Program-made: the position numbers and the translations under genes | Notes under the pieces: generated by a model | The model's input: only the letters and a program-made list of their open reading frames with translations | Databases searched by the model: none | Told to the model about the DNA's origin: nothing | Part shown: positions 62,000 through 64,000 of the stretch, in pieces | How the letters are laid out: each line of letters begins with the position of its first letter | Numbering within the stretch: the stretch's first letter is position 1 | Origin: Calliopsis andreniformis | Taxonomy: Eukaryota; Arthropoda; Insecta; Hymenoptera; Andrenidae | DNA: 64,000 nucleotides | Direction of reading: 5' to 3' | NCBI RefSeq assembly: GCF_051401765.1 | Contig: NW_027480468.1 | Location: 1,860,001 to 1,924,000, forward strand

Positions 62000-64000
62000 C
62001 TCAATCCTCAAACCTCAATCCTCAATCCTCAATGTTCAATCCTCAATCCTCAATCCTCAATCCTCAATGCTCATTCTTCAATCCTCAATACCCAATCCTC
62101 AGTCTTCAATCCTCAATCCTCAATCCACAATTCTCAATCCTCTATCCTCAATCTTCAGACCTCAAACATCAATACTCAATCCTCAGTCCACGTCCTGAAT
62201 CCACAACCCTCAATCCTCAATCCTCAACCTTCAATCATCAATATTCAATCTTCAATCCTCAATCCTCAATCCTCATTCCTCAGACCTCAGACATCAATAC
62301 TCAACCCTCAGTCCTCGTCCTCAATCCACAACTCTCAATCCTCAATCATCAATCTTCAATCATCAATATTCAATCTTCAGTCCTCAATCCTCAATCCTCA
62401 ATCCTCAATGTTCAATCCGCAATACCCAATCGTCAATCTTCAATCCTCAATCCTCAATCCTGAATCCCCAATCCTCAATCCTCAATCCTCAGCCCTCAGA
62501 CCTTATCCTCAATTCTCAATTCTCAATCCTCAATCCTCAATCCTTAATCCTCAATCTTCAATCCTCAATCCCCGGTCCTCAATCTTCAATCCTCAATGCT
62601 CCATCCTCAATCCTCTATCCTCAGTCGTCAGTCCTCAACCCTCAATCCTCAAACATCAATCCTCATCCGTCAGTCCTCGTCCTCAACCCTCAACACTCAA
62701 TCCTCAATCCTCAATCTTCAATCATCAATACACAATCTTCAATCCTCAATCCTCAGTCCTCAATACTCAGCCATCAATCCTTATTCCTCAGTCCTCAACC
62801 TTCAATCCTCAATACTCAATTTTCAATCCTCAATCCTCAATCCCCAATCCTCAATCCTCATCCTCAAGCCTCAGTCCTCAAACCTCAGTCCTCATCCTCA
62901 ATTCTGAATCCTCAATCCTCAATCCTCAAGCCACAATCCTCAACCGTCTGTCCTCGTCCTCAATCCTCAACCCTCAATCCTCAATCCTCAATCTTCAATC
63001 ATCAATACTGAATCTTCAATCCTCAATCCTCAATCCTCAATCATCATTCCTCAAACCTCAATCCTCAATCCTCAATCCTTAATCCTCAATCTTCAATCCT
63101 CAATCAACAGTCCTCAATCTTCAATCCTCAATGCTCAATCCTCAATCCTCAATCCTCAGTCCTCAATCTTCAATCCTCAATCCTCAATCCTCAATCCTCA
63201 ATCTTCAATCCTCAATACTCAATCTTCAATCCTCAATCCTCAATCCTCAATCTACAATCCTCAATACTCAATCTTCAATCCTCAATCCTCAATCCTCAAT
63301 CCTCAATCCTCAATCCTCAATCCTCAATCCTCAGTCCTCAAACCTCAATTCTGAATCCTCAATCCTCAATCTTCAATCCTCAATACTCAATCTTCAGTCC
63401 TCAATCCTCAATCCTCGATTCTCAATCCTCAATCTTCAATCGTCAATCTCCAATCCTGAATGCTCAATCTTCAATCCTCAATCCTCAATCGCCCATTCTC
63501 AATCCTCATTCTTCAATCCTCAATACTCAATCTTCAATCCTCAATCCTCAATCCTCAATCCTCAGTCCTCACTCTTCAATCCTCAATACCGAATCCTCAA
63601 TCTTCAATCCTCCATCCTCAATCGTCAATTCTCAATCCTCTATCCTCAGTCCTCAGACCTCAAACATCAATACTCAACCCTCAGCCCTCGTCCTGAATCC
63701 ACAACACTCAATCCTCAATCCTCAACCTCCAATCATCAATATTCAATATTCAATCCTCAATCCCCAATCCTCAATCCTCAATCCACAGTCCTCAAACCAC
63801 AGTCCTGAATCCTCAATCCTGAATCCTCAATCTTCAGCCCTCAGTCCTCATCAATCAGTTGTCAATCCTCAATCCTCACTAGAATATCCTCAGTTCAGAG
63901 TTCTCCATACGCAATACTCAATCTGCAATCTTCATATCTCTATCCACAAACATCAATTCCCATCACTCAACCATCAACTCTCAGTCCCCAATACTCAATC
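62000..64000 (+). repeat. Third copy of the 57,350-59,400 material, running off the end
   Basis: Offsets to the earlier copy are 4,652, then 4,589, then 4,596 bp. The 63-bp loss near 62,530 is nine heptamers, and the last step is one heptamer. The A landmark at 63,879 pairs with 59,283 and 44,991. Confidence 0.82.
63879..63988 (+). repeat. Landmark A, copy 37
   Basis: Same subtype as 59,283. Upstream reads CTCATCAATCAGTTG, a private change from CTCAACAATCAGTTG. Confidence 0.92.

Larger units (their letters stand above)
1..64000. repeat. Heptanucleotide satellite array, consensus CAATCCT, filling the window
   Basis: Every stretch I read splits into 7-bp units close to CAATCCT. The first two bases (CA) and the T at position 4 are the most constant. 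Position 3 alternates A/G, and positions 5-7 vary most (CCT, CTT, ACT, TCT, CAT, GTT, CCC, CCA, CGT). Occasional 6-bp units (CGTCCT, CATCCT, CAATCT, CATCTT) shift the register by one base. The array runs off both ends, so its true length is unknown. All units face the same way. The unit has no stop codon in any forward frame, while its complement carries TGA once per 21 bp. Long reading frames therefore appear on the + strand only and are a by-product. No stretch of over 300 bases lies outside the array. No gene, promoter or terminator can be supported. It may be a eukaryotic satellite or an exceptionally long bacterial heptamer array. Confidence 0.97.

Noticed and set aside
1..64000. Genes on the complementary strand
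   Set aside because: The complement of the unit carries TGA once every 21 bp in each frame, so no long frame can exist except by chance loss of several stops.
1..64000. CRISPR array
   Set aside because: The repeat is 7 bp and contiguous. There are no spacers of constant length between conserved longer repeats, and no cas genes.
1..64000. Telomere repeat
   Set aside because: The G-rich strand reads AGGATTG, which does not match the common telomere units that I know (TTAGGG, TTTAGGG, TTAGG), and the array is heavily diverged with higher-order structure. A subtelomeric location remains possible.
1..64000. RNA polymerase II tail-like heptapeptide protein
   Set aside because: The seven-residue period is a consequence of the 7-bp unit. 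The residues do not match YSPTSPS, and no polymerase domain is present.

Overview
The whole 64-kb window is one uninterrupted tandem array of a 7-bp unit. On the given strand the consensus is CAATCCT, and AGGATTG on the other strand. I find no unique flanking sequence, no credible protein gene, no tRNA or rRNA, no mobile element and no CRISPR array. Common variants are CAGTCCT, CAATACT, CAATCTT, CAATTCT, CAACCCT, CAAACCT, GAATCCT and CAATCAT. All copies that I read face the same way. The given strand is visibly poor in G.

The array is not homogeneous. Groups of strongly diverged heptamers recur as recognisable landmarks. Landmark A is 16 diverged heptamers (110 bp from CTAG) in 37 copies, plus two A-like copies. 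Landmark B is the related 110-bp form in 13 copies. Landmark C is a short form with a GAATTC-centred inverted repeat in 6 copies. Marker M is a fixed leader followed by nine perfect CAATCCT units, in 9 copies. Marker Z contains AACGTTAATATT, in 20 copies. Their order and spacing show that the window was built by nested, direct, large-scale duplications of 0.17 to about 12 kb.

Layout. About 150-1,790 is related to 3,870-5,345. About 4,950-17,681 is two tandem copies of a 6,366-bp unit plus the start of a third, and each copy holds an internal duplication of about 2.3 kb. About 17,050-24,833 carries B, C, M and Z markers and recurs at 34,500-42,428. About 24,840-31,386 is 2.8 tandem copies of a 2,321-bp unit. 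About 31,387-34,500 is a rearranged copy of sequence near 12,770-16,650. About 37,660-44,300 recurs at 48,590-54,546 with one 685-bp step missing. About 50,490-58,600 is a 4,067-bp tandem pair. About 43,700-48,600 recurs at 58,000-61,950 with deletions, and part recurs again from 62,000 to the end.

Organism. The sequence does not settle it. A homogeneous array longer than 64 kb with higher-order repeats looks like a eukaryotic satellite (centromeric, subtelomeric or heterochromatic). Against that, the unit is one base from the heptamer CCCCA(A/G)T that I recall as the cyanobacterial STRR1 repeat, including the A/G alternation, and similar heptamer arrays occur between genes in other bacteria. 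In bacteria such arrays are normally far shorter. I hold both options open. No genes work together here; the biology of the window is repeat evolution and whatever structural role such an array has.
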